Assembly (NCBI GenBank): GCA_020744425.1
Contig: JAGMUV010000002.1
Span: forward strand, 1,346,501 to 1,410,500
Reading direction: 5' to 3'
Length of the DNA stretch: 64,000 nt
DNA from: Dactylonectria macrodidyma
Lineage: Eukaryota; Ascomycota; Sordariomycetes; Hypocreales; Nectriaceae
This document shows positions 1 to 10,585 of the stretch, piece after piece. The translations under genes and the position numbers were made by a program. A model generated the notes under the pieces. It saw nothing but the letters and a program-made list of their open reading frames with translations. It did no database searches and was not told the origin of the DNA. Position 1 is the stretch's first letter; each line of letters opens with the position of its first letter.

Positions 1-229
1 TCTATCGATACCGCCTGTGATTGATCTCACACACCGAAGCCTGCGGTCAGTTGCTCTGAGACATCACGACCAGAGTGCAATTGGGTGCGACGCCCTCGTG
101 ACCTGCCGCTCGATCTTTGCCCTGTCCCGTGCTCTTCTTGTTTGATTGCTTCTTTCCTCACATTTCTTCTTCCTTCCCCCCAACCGAAGCTCCAACCGAA
201 ACGCCGACGTCCTTCATCACTCCGCCACC

Positions 230-1285
230 ATGTCCAAAGCCACCGTCGCTACCATCGCCCTCAGCGCCGGAGGAGGTGCCGCATTTGCCGCCGGATTATA
301 CTCTCTCCGCGGCAACAAGCATCCGGAGGTCCAGCAAGCTCAGGCTCCACCCACAACGGCCAACTTGCTCTCCGCCCCTGCGCCGTCCGCACCGGCCTCC
401 GCTGGTATCCCGGCATCTCAGGTCTTCGGTCCCCCGGCCGTCGTCCCTCCCCCGGCCGTCGTCCCTCCCACGTCCCCCCTCGCCGGCAACGCCCCCGTCA
501 ACCCCGCCGGCCTCTTTGAATACGGCTTTCCCGGCCCCATCTCCGACATTGCGAACCGTGCCGGCCTCGTCTCTGGCTACGACCGTCGAACCCGCAACCC
601 CCACTGGGTCGTCGAGCACATCACCCCCGAGTCCCTCGCGCGCCGTGACGGTGACCGCAAGCACTCAGCCTTCCTCGAAGATGACAGCGTGCCCCCAAAA
701 TTCCGAGCTCTGCTCAAGGACTACTACCGCAGCGGCTTCGACCGTGGCCACCAGGTCCCCGCCGCCGACTGCAAGTGGTCCCAGAAAGCCATGGACGACA
801 CCTTCTACCTCACCAACATGTGCCCTCAGGTCGGCGAGGGCTTCAACCGTGACTACTGGGCGCATTTCGAAGATTTCTGCCGCCGTCTGACAGTCAAGTA
901 CCCCTCTGTCCGCGTCGTTACCGGCCCCCTCTACCTTCCCAAGCAGGACCCTGTCGACAAGAAGTGGTATGTCAAGTACGAGATGATTGGCAACCCGCCC
1001 TCCGTCGCTGTCCCTACCCACTTCTACAAGGTCATCTTCGCCGAGGATGGAAAGGTGGGCGGAAATGTCGCCCTTGGCGCTTTTGTCCTCCCCAACGCCC
1101 CAATCAACAACGCCAAGCCTCTTACCGACTTCGAGGTGCCTCTCGAGGCCGTCGAGCGCGCCAGCGGCCTCGAATTCGCCGCCAAGCTGCCTGTCCAGCG
1201 GAGACGCCGCTTGTGCGCCGATGGCCCTTGTGCCCTGGTGATCAAAGACTATGCCGATAGGCAGAAGGCCTTCCCCAAGAAATAA
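230..1285 (+). CDS. NUC1: Mitochondrial DNA/RNA non-specific endonuclease (NUC1/EndoG family)
   Basis: Single-exon gene of 351 aa. The start at 230 follows a CCACC context and puts a hydrophobic stretch at residues 5-25, as expected for the inner-membrane anchor and targeting region of NUC1-type nucleases. A proline/alanine-rich linker (about 35-100) contains a perfect 18-nt tandem duplication giving PPAVVP twice. The nuclease domain follows, with the DRGH signature at 171-174 (His174 as general base) and the metal-binding Asn region, N196 in TNMCPQ and N206 in FNRDYW. The family degrades nucleic acid in mitochondria and acts in apoptosis-like death in fungi. An in-frame ATG at 146 would add 28 residues, but it would disrupt the N-terminal targeting pattern. 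It converges on PFS2, with 456 bp between the stops. Confidence 0.93.
   Translation: MSKATVATIALSAGGGAAFAAGLYSLRGNKHPEVQQAQAPPTTANLLSAPAPSAPASAGIPASQVFGPPAVVPPPAVVPPTSPLAGNAPVNPAGLFEYGFPGPISDIANRAGLVSGYDRRTRNPHWVVEHITPESLARRDGDRKHSAFLEDDSVPPKFRALLKDYYRSGFDRGHQVPAADCKWSQKAMDDTFYLTNMCPQVGEGFNRDYWAHFEDFCRRLTVKYPSVRVVTGPLYLPKQDPVDKKWYVKYEMIGNPPSVAVPTHFYKVIFAEDGKVGGNVALGAFVLPNAPINNAKPLTDFEVPLEAVERASGLEFAAKLPVQRRRRLCADGPCALVIKDYADRQKAFPKK
431..466 (+). repeat. 18-bp tandem duplication inside NUC1 linker
   Basis: Two adjacent copies of an 18-bp unit around ggccgtcgtccctc, spaced exactly 18 bp apart, so the reading frame is preserved and the linker gains one extra PPAVVP hexapeptide. It lies in the low-complexity linker and does not touch the catalytic domain. 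Confidence 0.8.
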
Positions 1286-1741
1286 AGAAAGAATAAAGGA
1301 GGTTAAACATGGTGTATTTGTACGCATCTCAGGCAGGGGTTCCAGATCGCCCTTCTAGCCTCGCCAGTCTCAGGGATTGTGACTTTCGGAGCTTCACGCA
1401 TACTACTACGGGTTTTACTAAGCAGGCATATTGCATCTATTTTAAGAGACTTCACGACATACCATATGCACGGCGAGTGTGAGGTTGGCCGACGCCAGCC
1501 ACGCCATCATCACATGCATGTCAGTCGTTCAAATAGAAAACAAAGTCATTTTTAAACTTCCTAAGCCTTTCTCCATCCGATTATCTGATTCTGGACTATA
1601 GCTCCTCAAGATTGCCGAGATGGCTCAAATCTCGGCTATCAAGCCAAGCCCATGATTGTCAGCCGCACCAACTTTTCTTCCATACTACCACCAACGCCGT
1701 AGGGTATCGAGCTGTCGATTTCACAAATAGACTCCGCCAGT
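1286..1741. other. Convergent intergenic region NUC1/PFS2
   Basis: 456 bp between two converging stop codons. It should hold both 3'UTRs and terminators. AT-rich stretches follow the NUC1 stop (gaataaagg at about 1290, usable as a polyadenylation positioning element). No coding or RNA gene is seen. Confidence 0.6.
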
Positions 1742-4149
1742 TTATCGGATCCGATTGTACTTCCCGTGTCGCTGCTCATTTCGCAGGCTCTCCTCTTGAC
1801 TGGGCAGTGGGGCTCGTCGTCGCGAATCCCCCTTGTCAGCATCAATGCCAGGCATAGGTGGTGGTGGTGGAATGGGAAGTCCAAAGTTTCCTGGAGGAGG
1901 TATGCTCCCAGGGGGTGGCATGAAGCCAGGGGGTAGTGTTCCTGGGGGCGGGAGGGGGACACCAGCCTTTTTCATCAGCTCAATAAGCTGGGCAGGGTCA
2001 GGGGGGTTGTTGGGATCAAGACCAGGCAGAGGAGGTGGAGGAGCACCGTTGAGCCCAGGCAGAGGGAACGGGAGAGGTGGAGGATGAATCCCGCCAACGC
2101 CAACGCCAGGAATCATCGGTGGTGGTGGCACGGCGGAACCAAGACCAGGGACGCCTCCCCCAAGAGGGAGTCCAGGAATACCGGGAAGGCCAGGAAGGCC
2201 GCCAGCCTTTGAATTATCCTGGTCCACCAGAGCATCCATCTCATCCTCCATTTGCTGCTGCTCTTCCTCCTGTCGCTGGCGTCGGTTGCCTCGACGATCC
2301 CATGTTCCTTGCGCTTCGGCAGCGGCTTCGCCAATATGGTAGCGGTCTTGGAAGACTCCGTCGTCTCCTGGTCGGGCGCGGGTCCAGAAGCGAGTGATCC
2401 TGTCGTTTGATCCAGAGGCAAGGATGTGCCCAAGGGGGTGCCAGTCAAGAGACCAGATGGCATAGTCATGAGCGTAGGGAACCTTGTGCGTTGGCCAAAT
2501 GGATTGAGCAGGCGTGGTAGTTGGGTCGAGACTGTCGTATGGGGCAAGCGTAAGTGGCTGCCCTGGGGGTGGGTTAGGTGTATCCAAGAGGTAATGAAAC
2601 AATGAGCCGTCCATGCCACCAGTGCTCAGCAGGTTAGGGTGGATTGGATGCCACGCAAGGGTGGAAATGTCTTTCTCGTGACCCTTGAGGAGACAGATAT
2701 CACGCATCATTCTGAGGTCAAAGATTCGTGCTGTCTGATCTCGGGCTGATGTCGCCAAGCAACCGCCACGGACCTTTTCGAAGACAACCTTGGTGATGGT
2801 GCTCTTGTGACCGTGCAGAGTCGTTAGGCATCGACTGGTGCGGGGGTCCCATAGCTTCACTAGATGATCCTTGGATCCCGATACCAGTAAACCCTTGGTC
2901 GGATGCCAGTCAACACTCTTGGCATCCCAACCGTGACCTTCAAGTTTCGACTCCATCTGACCCAGAGCAAAGTCAAAGATCTTGAGCGTAGAGTCATCGC
3001 TAGCTGTGACAAACTTGGAGTCGTTGGGGCTAAAGGCCATGTCTCGAATGGGGTCGGTGTGAGCGTTGATGCTTTGAACGTTGTTGAAGTTTGGCTGCCA
3101 GTACTTGATGACTCCATCGTGGTCAGCAGAGATGAGCCAGTCGTCGCTGTGCGAATATTCGAGAGATCGAATGGCCGAGTCATGGGCCTGCATAATAGTT
3201 TCAAAGTTGAAGCCTGTTCCATTCCACAGCGTGAATTCACCACTCGTCGAGGCAGTCAACAGTCGTCGGCCTTCTGGGGTCCATCGAACGACGTTGATAG
3301 GGTGCTTGATCTTGTTGAGAGAGGAGTGGAGATGCTTGATAGGAATACTATCACCTGCTCGGGTTGGTCTGCCAGCTGGGGGGACCATCTATACAGGAAT
3401 GTTAGCAACTTGCATCAACCAAATCAGCAGCAGGGACAACTTACGTTGACGATGTAGCTGGGGCTTGGTCGCTCAGCTTCGCCCGTGTATCCACCTCTGT
3501 AGTTTGGCAATCGATGGCTCGTCCAGTGTGTGACGGTGGCGCCATAATCGGTGACGGGTCCTGATGGGAAAACAGTTAGACCGTCGAACAAGGCCGCCTT
3601 GTTTCGATCCCTCACGTCCATATTCAAAACAAAGTGAAGCCAATTCGAAGAGCGATTTGAATGAAGGGGGTAAAGAGCTCGTTTTGGGGAACAACTTCTA
3701 GGAAAGCGAACTTGTGACGATGGCAGATGAAAGGTAGGGAGAGTTATGAAAGTTGCAAAAGATATAGAAGTTCAGAACTTCCACACAACCCAATGAATCA
3801 CCGTGGTCAAATGTCATAAATGAGGTACAATAGGAGAGACAAATTGCATTGAAACCATGACAATAATGTCTGCTTCAGTAACGATGCATTGTTAGGGGCG
3901 GTGACCGCTTTGGATGCGCCGCGTGGGCTAAGTCTGTAGCTATCCGCATCCTGCCACTGAACAGAAGGGAGCCTTGAATCACGGAATTCACAATGCAGAA
4001 GAATGAGAACAATAGAAAGACTTACGTCGACCCCGGACTTTTACGAATCCGTCCTGCCCGGCTCCACCATGTTCACCACGATCACCGCGGTCGCCACGGT
4101 CGCCACGGTCACCGCGGTCACCGCGGTCACCTCGCGGCTCATAAGCCAT
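1742..4149 (-). CDS. PFS2: Polyadenylation factor subunit 2 (WD40 protein, PFS2/WDR33)
   Basis: Three exons: 4149-4026, 3560-3445 and 3388-1742, giving 628 aa. Junctions close in frame (GRR|PVTDYG and SYIVN|MVPPAG), with donors GTAAG, acceptors CAG/TAG and a CTAAC branch site before exon 2. The N-terminus carries six GDR/RGD repeats (about 6-24). The [12 protein letters not shown] region and the RPTR motif precede a run of WD40 repeats (about 95-390, with repeated GH...W and SGS.D blades). The last 170 residues are proline/glycine-rich (PPPG and LPG runs). In yeast, Pfs2 scaffolds the cleavage and polyadenylation factor complex in the nucleus. The long proline-rich tail resembles metazoan WDR33 and filamentous-fungal forms more than yeast Pfs2. 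It is transcribed divergently from the DGAT1-like gene. Confidence 0.93.
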
Positions 4150-5437
4150 TGTGGCTACTGCCCTATTGAGGGCTCTGGCATTCGCGACAGGCGATTAGTC
4201 TGGAGATATTGGAGCGCGTAGTTGTCGGTGAATCAGAACATGCAATGACTAATAATAGATCCTCCTTAAAAATAGAAGGGTGGTGGAGAATGAATTGTCT
4301 GATAATGCGCCGAAGGTGAGAGAGAAGTGATAAAACTGAAGTTCATAAAACACCGAAGCTCTGAGCTGTCGCGCGCGCGTGCAGCGAGATGAAGTCTGAA
4401 GTGGATCAGGCCGAGAGCTTGAGACAGAAGGGATTAAGCGCAGATCAGCCGGGGCGTGCTGCTGGGTCATGTGATCCTTGTCGCACAGGTTGTGGCTTGA
4501 GTAACACAAGACATCCCAAGACGCCATCTGGCCCCGAGCTCTGGCTCAGCTGAGTCATCACACCTTACCCAGCAGCCCTTACGCAACATCTGCCACCACC
4601 ATTTTCAGGATCGCTCAACGGGAGATCTAATAAGGATCGGGCGCTGCTCAATGTCAATCCAGCTCTTCTGTTTGGCCGCGATTTGTTGAGGTTCGGCACA
4701 TACGGATTGTACCCGAGTTTCCACACCTCCTACACGCACCTTGTAGGCTCCCACCATCAGAATGACATGCACTTTCGCACTTTCACATGCTCGACACCAA
4801 AACGGGCGACCAACAGAGTCCATGGCAAGCCCCAGCAGCACCCGAAGCGCCACGATGCAGCAGTTCCAGGGGCCGCGCCCCACCGAGCATCCACTAACCA
4901 TCCACTGACCCTCCAACTGAATACGCCGACAACCGTCTGGTATGCCATGCAGCTCTCGGCGGAGCACTGTTTGGGAGCTCTCCAGGGAGGCCTAGGGCAG
5001 CCAAGCCATCCCACTGGCGACTCGGCATGCCGTAACGAACGCTCGATGTCACCAAAAAAGTCAATCACCCGCTGCGGCTTCGACTCGGGGGGGCTTGGAA
5101 GCTTGGAATTCGCCCCCTCCTCTTCAACTTGTCCCTCACTCTTCCGATCCGTTACATTCCTTGACCTCTACTTCCATGCGCATCCTTCTCTGATTCGCCC
5201 ACTTCGAGCCTTCGACCGTTGAGTGCTACAGTAAGCCCGGTCTGGTTGGCATTTTAGTTTCGTGGCGTTGATGGTACCAGACATCTTATCGGGTCTCGCC
5301 ACCATATAACTTGACCTCGACAGGCCATACCTCTGCTACTCTTCCTGGTCTCACTCCCATTCTCTCTTCTCTCTCTTTGTCGGATTACATCTCTACGCCG
5401 TGTCACTTCGTCTGCACCACAGACAGGCGCGTGCATC
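4150..5437. other. Divergent promoter region PFS2/DGAT1
   Basis: 1.29 kb between two divergent start codons. It holds a GC alternation (gcgcgcgcgtgc near 4371) and a pyrimidine-rich leader before the DGAT1 start (tctctcttctctctctttg near 5362). A 179-codon open frame at 4683-5222 has no recognisable domain and is treated as chance. Confidence 0.6.
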
Positions 5438-7139
5438 ATGAACTCAGCCACCGCGACGAGCATCGAGGCCTCCGATGGCGCACCGTCCAGCATTGCCCGA
5501 CGCAACGGGGCCGACGTCACCGAGCATGAGCAACAAAAGCAAAGCAACGGGGCCACGACTGAACAGCCTCAGAAACTGTCGCAAAAGTATAGACATGTCG
5601 CCGCAGTTCACTCAAAGACGAGACCCTCATGCCTAAGCCACGACTCGGACGCTGCCCCCAGCTTCATTGGCTTCCGCAATCTCATGGTCATCGTCCTAGG
5701 TGCGTTTCATGTCGCGACGAGGGGGGCAGCGTAATAAATTCGTCATTGACTCTCGGCAGTGGTCGGCAACCTACGATTGATGATTGAAAACATCCAAAAA
5801 GTGCGTTCATGGTGCCCAATATCGGCCAAACCTCGATTCATGGCTGACACGGCACACTTTCTAGTACGGTGTTTTGATATGCCTTAGATGCCATGATTAC
5901 AGCCGACAGGACGTTTTGCTGGGACTTTCACTCTATTTCCTTATCCCGTGCCATCTCATTGCAGCATACCTGATTGAACTTGCTGCGGCCCAGCAGGCGC
6001 GAGGGTCACTCAAGCGAATCGAGGACAAGTCCGGTCCCTCAGAGGCCGAAAGAAAGAAGTTTCACTCAACGTGGGTCATCGTGGCCTGGGCACACGCCCT
6101 GAACATTTCCCTTGCTCTCACCATCACTACTCTCGTCGTCTATTTCAAGGTCCACCACCCTCTCATTGGTACCCTAACTGAAATGCATGCCGTTGTTGTT
6201 TGGTTGAAGACTGCCTCGTATGCGTTCACCAATCGCGACCTGCGCCATGCCTACCTCCATCCCGTCAAGGGAGAGCGCGAGCTTGTTCCCAAGCTCTATG
6301 AGCAGTGCCCGTACCCACAAAACATCACCATTGGCAACTTGATTTACTTCTGGTGGGCTCCCACTCTGGTGTACCAACCCGTCTACCCCCGGACGGACAA
6401 GATCAGGTGGGTCTTTGTCTTCAAGAGACTAGGAGAAATCTTCTGTCTCAGTGCCTTCATCTGGTTCGCCAGCGCTCAGTACGCTGCGCCCGTTTTGCGA
6501 AACTCCCTGGATAAGATTGCGTCTCTGGACATTCCCTCCATTCTAGAACGGCTGATGAAACTCTCAACCATCTCACTCGTCATTTGGCTCGCTGGCTTCT
6601 TCGCACTCTTCCAGTCCTTCCTGAATGCTCTAGCAGAGGTACTGCGATTCGGCGACCGATCCTTTTACGATGATTGGTGGAACAGTGAGAGCCTGGGTGC
6701 TTACTGGCGGACCTGGAACAAGCCAGTCTATACGTACTTTAAGCGTCATGTGTACATGCCCATGATCTCTCGCGGATGGAGTCCCCAAGCTGCCAGCTTG
6801 GCTGTTTTCTTTGTTTCCGCAGTTCTCCACGAGATTCTCGTCGGTGTTCCTACGCATAACATCATCGGTGAGCCACCTATCTCACACAGTCTTGACTGCC
6901 TTCTAACTGAAAATCTAGGGGTTGCCTTCCTTGGAATGTTCCTGCAGCTCCCTCTAATTGCCATCACCCGGCCTCTGGCGAAGATGGGGGATGGTAATAC
7001 CGGGAAGTTGATCGGAAACATCACGTTTTGGGTTTCGTTTACCATCTTTGGACAGCCATTTGCAGCGCTGATGTATTTTTATGCTTGGCAGGCCAAGTAT
7101 GGCAGTGTCAGCAAGGGAATGGCCCCAGTTGGCCGATGA
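5438..7139 (+). CDS. DGAT1: Diacylglycerol O-acyltransferase, MBOAT family (DGAT1-like)
   Basis: Four exons: 5438-5699, 5760-5800, 5865-6867 and 6919-7139, giving 508 aa. Junctions read VIVL|VVGNLRLMIENIQK|YGVL and HNIIG|VAFLGM. This is a polytopic ER membrane enzyme that transfers an acyl-CoA chain to diacylglycerol, the last step of triacylglycerol synthesis. The family signature FYDDWWN is at 368-374 and the active-site His is H423 in SAVLHEILVGVP. The C-terminus (FGQPFAALMYFYAWQAKYG) matches the DGAT1 branch better than the sterol acyltransferases Are1/Are2, although sterol acylation cannot be excluded from motifs alone. The hydrophilic N-terminus of about 80 residues is typical. The 51-nt third intron has no stop and is a multiple of three. 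Confidence 0.9.
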
Positions 7140-7391
7140 GATGGCCATAGAATGGCTGATGAGATGGTCGACGGGAATTGGCTTTAATAAAAACACATCA
7201 AGGGGCATAAAAAAGCGAATCAGCTCGTACAAAGATGTCACCCATCTCTTTATTATTATTTTCATTTCCAACAGAGATTACATTCTGTCACCACTGCGTC
7301 TGTCCGACCATGATGTCCTGGAATGCAACAGCAAGCGTTGAGACAGGATTCTCAACCAAAACCTCTTCGCAACAATCTCCGGTAATCACAT

Positions 7392-8276
7392 TCATCCAAT
7401 GAAAGGCATCTTAGTACCAACATTCTTGCGGTACTGGACGTAGTCGTCTTTGAAGAACTCAATCAGCCTCGCTTCCTCATGTCTTATCCTCCTGCTGAAG
7501 AAGAGCCAGAGCACAGCTGTGTACCCAATAAAGCAAATGACATTCCCCAGCACCAGTTGAGACCCTAATCCCCAGTAGAAGAAGCCGAAGTAGCTTGGGT
7601 GTCTGAAGATAGCGTAAATGCCTGTCGTCACCAACCGGTGCGAGTCGGCCTTCCTGGTCTGCACCATGTGGTTGAAACTCGCGCCAGCTTGGAACATCGC
7701 CACTGAACGGACGACCTGTCCGATGACAGTCAAGAATAGTCCAAGGGCGAGTATCCATGGCGATAGACCAAAGGGTGCCCAGCATCGGTTTGGGAAGAAG
7801 ACGCTAACCACTCCGCACTCTAGGAAGGCGGCGGAGTGCGCGATGGCATACGATGGCCAGTTGGCGGTTAAGAGAAAGCTATCGATCTTGGCCACGAGGG
7901 TGTTGCGCTCAGCGGTGCACCAGAACTCGAGGAAGTGAAAGATCGAGAGGGCGAAGAGGAAAAAAGGGACGCGCCAGATGGGACTGTTGGCGAAGAGCAA
8001 TATGCCCACCATGGCGATGCCGCTGGTCGCAAGTGCGATGCCCAGGCAGAAGGCCCTGAGGGCGATTCCAGAGAGAGACTTGGGTTGGCCCGCGAAGAAC
8101 GGCTTCATGTGATGAAGATCCGTAGACACCAACATCGGGGCGTCTGAATCATCGGAAGAGAGGTCATACAGGGCCGAAGGCGATGCGCCATGGTGAGCAG
8201 GCACAGGGTTGAAGTCGACCCGCTGGGCTGAGACGTGGCCGCTAGCGTAGCCGATGTCACGGTGAGAATCCGTCAT
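7392..8276 (-). CDS. STE14: Protein-S-isoprenylcysteine O-methyltransferase
   Basis: Single exon, 294 aa. It methylates the C-terminal prenylcysteine of CAAX proteins such as Ras, Rho and a-type pheromones in the ER membrane. The protein has a hydrophilic N-terminal 65 residues, then several membrane segments (about 72-95, 100-118, 142-162 and 172-190), and the conserved C-terminal ICMT core: GIYAIFRHPSYFGFFYW (RHPSY at 225-229), a hydrophobic hairpin at 240-260, and RRIRHEEARL with E267 and E268, followed by YVQYRKNVG. This core binds S-adenosylmethionine and the prenyl substrate in the family. It converges on the DGAT1-like gene with 252 bp between the stops. Confidence 0.93.
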   Translation of the reverse strand: MTDSHRDIGYASGHVSAQRVDFNPVPAHHGASPSALYDLSSDDSDAPMLVSTDLHHMKPFFAGQPKSLSGIALRAFCLGIALATSGIAMVGILLFANSPIWRVPFFLFALSIFHFLEFWCTAERNTLVAKIDSFLLTANWPSYAIAHSAAFLECGVVSVFFPNRCWAPFGLSPWILALGLFLTVIGQVVRSVAMFQAGASFNHMVQTRKADSHRLVTTGIYAIFRHPSYFGFFYWGLGSQLVLGNVICFIGYTAVLWLFFSRRIRHEEARLIEFFKDDYVQYRKNVGTKMPFIG

Positions 8277-9757
8277 GGCGAACTCGATTAGATCGGGTGA
8301 TTATATGAGCAAAATGTTAAGACAAATATTTGATCAGAGTGTGAGGATGCTCCGGGGTTTCGGCACGGGTTGGAGATGCTTGCAATCAATCACCCCTTGC
8401 GAAAAGTTGACGAGGGAGAGGTCTCGGTCGAGGGATGAGAACCGGGATGCGCAGAAAGGAGGGTAATAAGAGAAGAGAGAAAAAAAATGAAATGGCACAG
8501 AGCTGGTGCGTGAAAGAAATTACCAAGATGACGGGCTTGCCATTGTCCCGCGTGCGGCGTCGTCGGTTCTGGTTGTGACGAAGAGAACAATATGATGCCC
8601 AGAGCTGGTCTTTGCGATATCCCTTTGGTAGGGGGTATGGCCAGTGTTCGAGGCTTAGGTGGCGCCTCCACCAGCCCCAGATTGGTAGAGTGTGGGTTCT
8701 ATTAGTGCAGGGAGCGAGGTATGGACCTAGATAGCACTAGAGGCAAACCACCTTTTAACAACAATGGGAAATAGTAAAAGGGGGGAAGAATCGGCATCCC
8801 AGCCCGTAAAATTACAGTTCGGTATTGAAATCGCTTGAAACTGGCATCGAAGCTCTTTCCAAATTGAACCAGAATCCTCACTGGAGTGCACGCTCAAACT
8901 AGCTGTCTAGACAATTCGGCCGCAACAACGGGTTGAGTTCTTCATGAACCTCCGGTACCAAGCGAAAAGTGCCACTGGCTGGTTCGATAAAGGTACTAAA
9001 GTACGTGGTAGGGTATTTCACCCCTTGCTGTAGCGTTGCTCGTCCCATTACCCAAAGAAAACTGACCGGATTGCAATTATCCCGTTGACCCCCACGTAGA
9101 GCCCAACAACCTGGTCTAATAAGTGCTTGACTCTCCAAGACGCTGGAATGAGAATTGCTACCCGATACTGGTCTCAAACTTGTGGAGGTATAAGGCTGGG
9201 TGTCGATGTAGAATATTGTCAACTTGTCTTTCAACAAATCTATTAGCCCTGGCCTAGTGAGATTGGTGGCTCGTCAATCCAAGCAAGACGAGTTCCATAC
9301 CACTGCTCATCCAAGAGAAAGAGGGTTCTAACACGTCTCCTATCAGGCAGTATACGTCAGTATCATCTAGGATTCCGTGACCGCCGCCGACTTTTCGAGC
9401 ACCTTACTCTGCTCCTGATTTCCACAGGAAGCGCAGGAGTTCATCAAGCCAACATAAGTCGGCGTCAGTAGACATGCACGTATGGCCGAAGAGCAATCAG
9501 CATACCTTGTATATCACCCATCTTGATGCCAGTTGGTATGGCACCCTAGAACGAAGAAACGCCATGATATGGGTCGTGGTTAGTGTTTTAGCATAGAGAG
9601 TCAAGACTTCGCATCATCCGATCTAGAATAACGACACATGTAGTTCTTCGACTGACGTCGAATTTCAGCTGCTTCACGGGAGGTTTTTGGCCGGCGTAGG
9701 GGTTTTCAATCCAGTTGACTAATTTTGGCCTTATTTTGAGGCAGCCAGTACTCCTTT
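8277..9757. other. Intergenic region, STE14 promoter and TMEM170 3' side
   Basis: 1.48 kb with a purine/pyrimidine-biased stretch near 8460-8490 (STE14 leader on the minus strand). A 112-codon minus-strand open frame at 8899-9237 shows no domain and no splice-extended continuation. I see no gene here. Confidence 0.5.
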
Positions 9758-10237
9758 CTAAAGTCCGCCCTGTATCGAGAATGACGAAATAACAAGAACT
9801 AACACATTAATGAATCCCCAAGTGCACGGTATCCACGTGTTCATCTCGTAGTATCCTGCCGAATACACAGCGCCAAGTCTATCTCAAAGTTAGTTTCCAT
9901 CTAAAGGGAAATACATTGGCCAAGCTGACATTAAACCAGTGATGCTGCCTGCCATGACAGCCTCAAGGCCAGCCATGACCAAGTAGACCACGGGAACCGC
10001 CCAAAGGTACTTCCATGACGACTTCTTCCAGCCGTGCGTAAACATGGCAACCAGAACAGCGCCCATGTGGAACACGGTGTAAAGGATGAGCGTCCATATC
10101 AGCGTGAAGCGCCAGACATCGAGGACGTAGAAGAGCGTGAATCGCTTGTCGGAGGTGGTGTCATATAGCGTCTGGACGTTTAGGGACGGGAACCGCGGGG
10201 TGCTGTAGGTCTCTGGGGGTTCGTTGGGGAAGGCCAT
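9758..10237 (-). CDS. TMEM170-like integral membrane protein
   Basis: Two exons, 10237-9930 and 9878-9758, giving 142 aa. The junction (GSITGLI|LGAVYSAGYYEMN) uses donor GTCAGC and acceptor ATAG and restores a membrane protein that otherwise stops early. Four hydrophobic segments are visible: about 37-60 (WRFTLIWTLILYTVFHMGAV), 72-90 (YLWAVPVVYLVMAGLEAV), 92-107 and the C-terminal WGFINVLVLVISSF. The layout and the RFTLIWTL and GSITGL blocks match the TMEM170 superfamily of small ER/nuclear-envelope proteins that influence ER sheet and nuclear-pore shape in animals. Function in fungi is not established. ATG 10237 directly follows a TAG acceptor-like site, so a 5' exon may exist upstream. It is divergent from PEX8. 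Confidence 0.75.
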
Positions 10238-10585
10238 CTACGCAATTCAGATTAGCTGTCTAGCCACCAAGATGAAGGTCGCTTTTCCCACATACCGTGC
10301 CATCATGGGAGGATTGGCCGTTGTTTGTGTTAGCAGCATTAGCTGTGTTGGGATGGTGATGGGGCGGCAGAGTTAGCGGCGACAGGGGTGAGATGGATGA
10401 CCTGGAGCTGGGGTCCAGGGAGCACTTTCCCAAGGAACGTCATTCGGAGCCTCGGCAAAAGCTCGTGAATCCGCCAACCTCAACCGAACCGCGACAACCC
10501 CGGCCATCAACCTCCATAATATCCCAACCTTCGGCATCTTCGACGCCTGTCGCATCCATCGCAAACGCACAGCAGATGAGTCGCA
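10238..10585. promoter_or_regulatory. Divergent promoter TMEM170-like / PEX8
   Basis: 348 bp between divergent ATGs. On the minus strand a plausible intron lies between a donor (gtatgtggg, near 10297) and the TAG at 10238. On the plus strand an upstream open frame (10393-10596) overlaps the PEX8 start. Both leaders therefore appear to share this short region. Confidence 0.5.

Noticed and set aside
4683..5222. 179-codon plus-strand frame in the PFS2/DGAT1 promoter region
   Set aside because: Rich in His/Pro/Ser without recognisable pattern; overlaps opposite-strand frames of similar length, as expected by chance.
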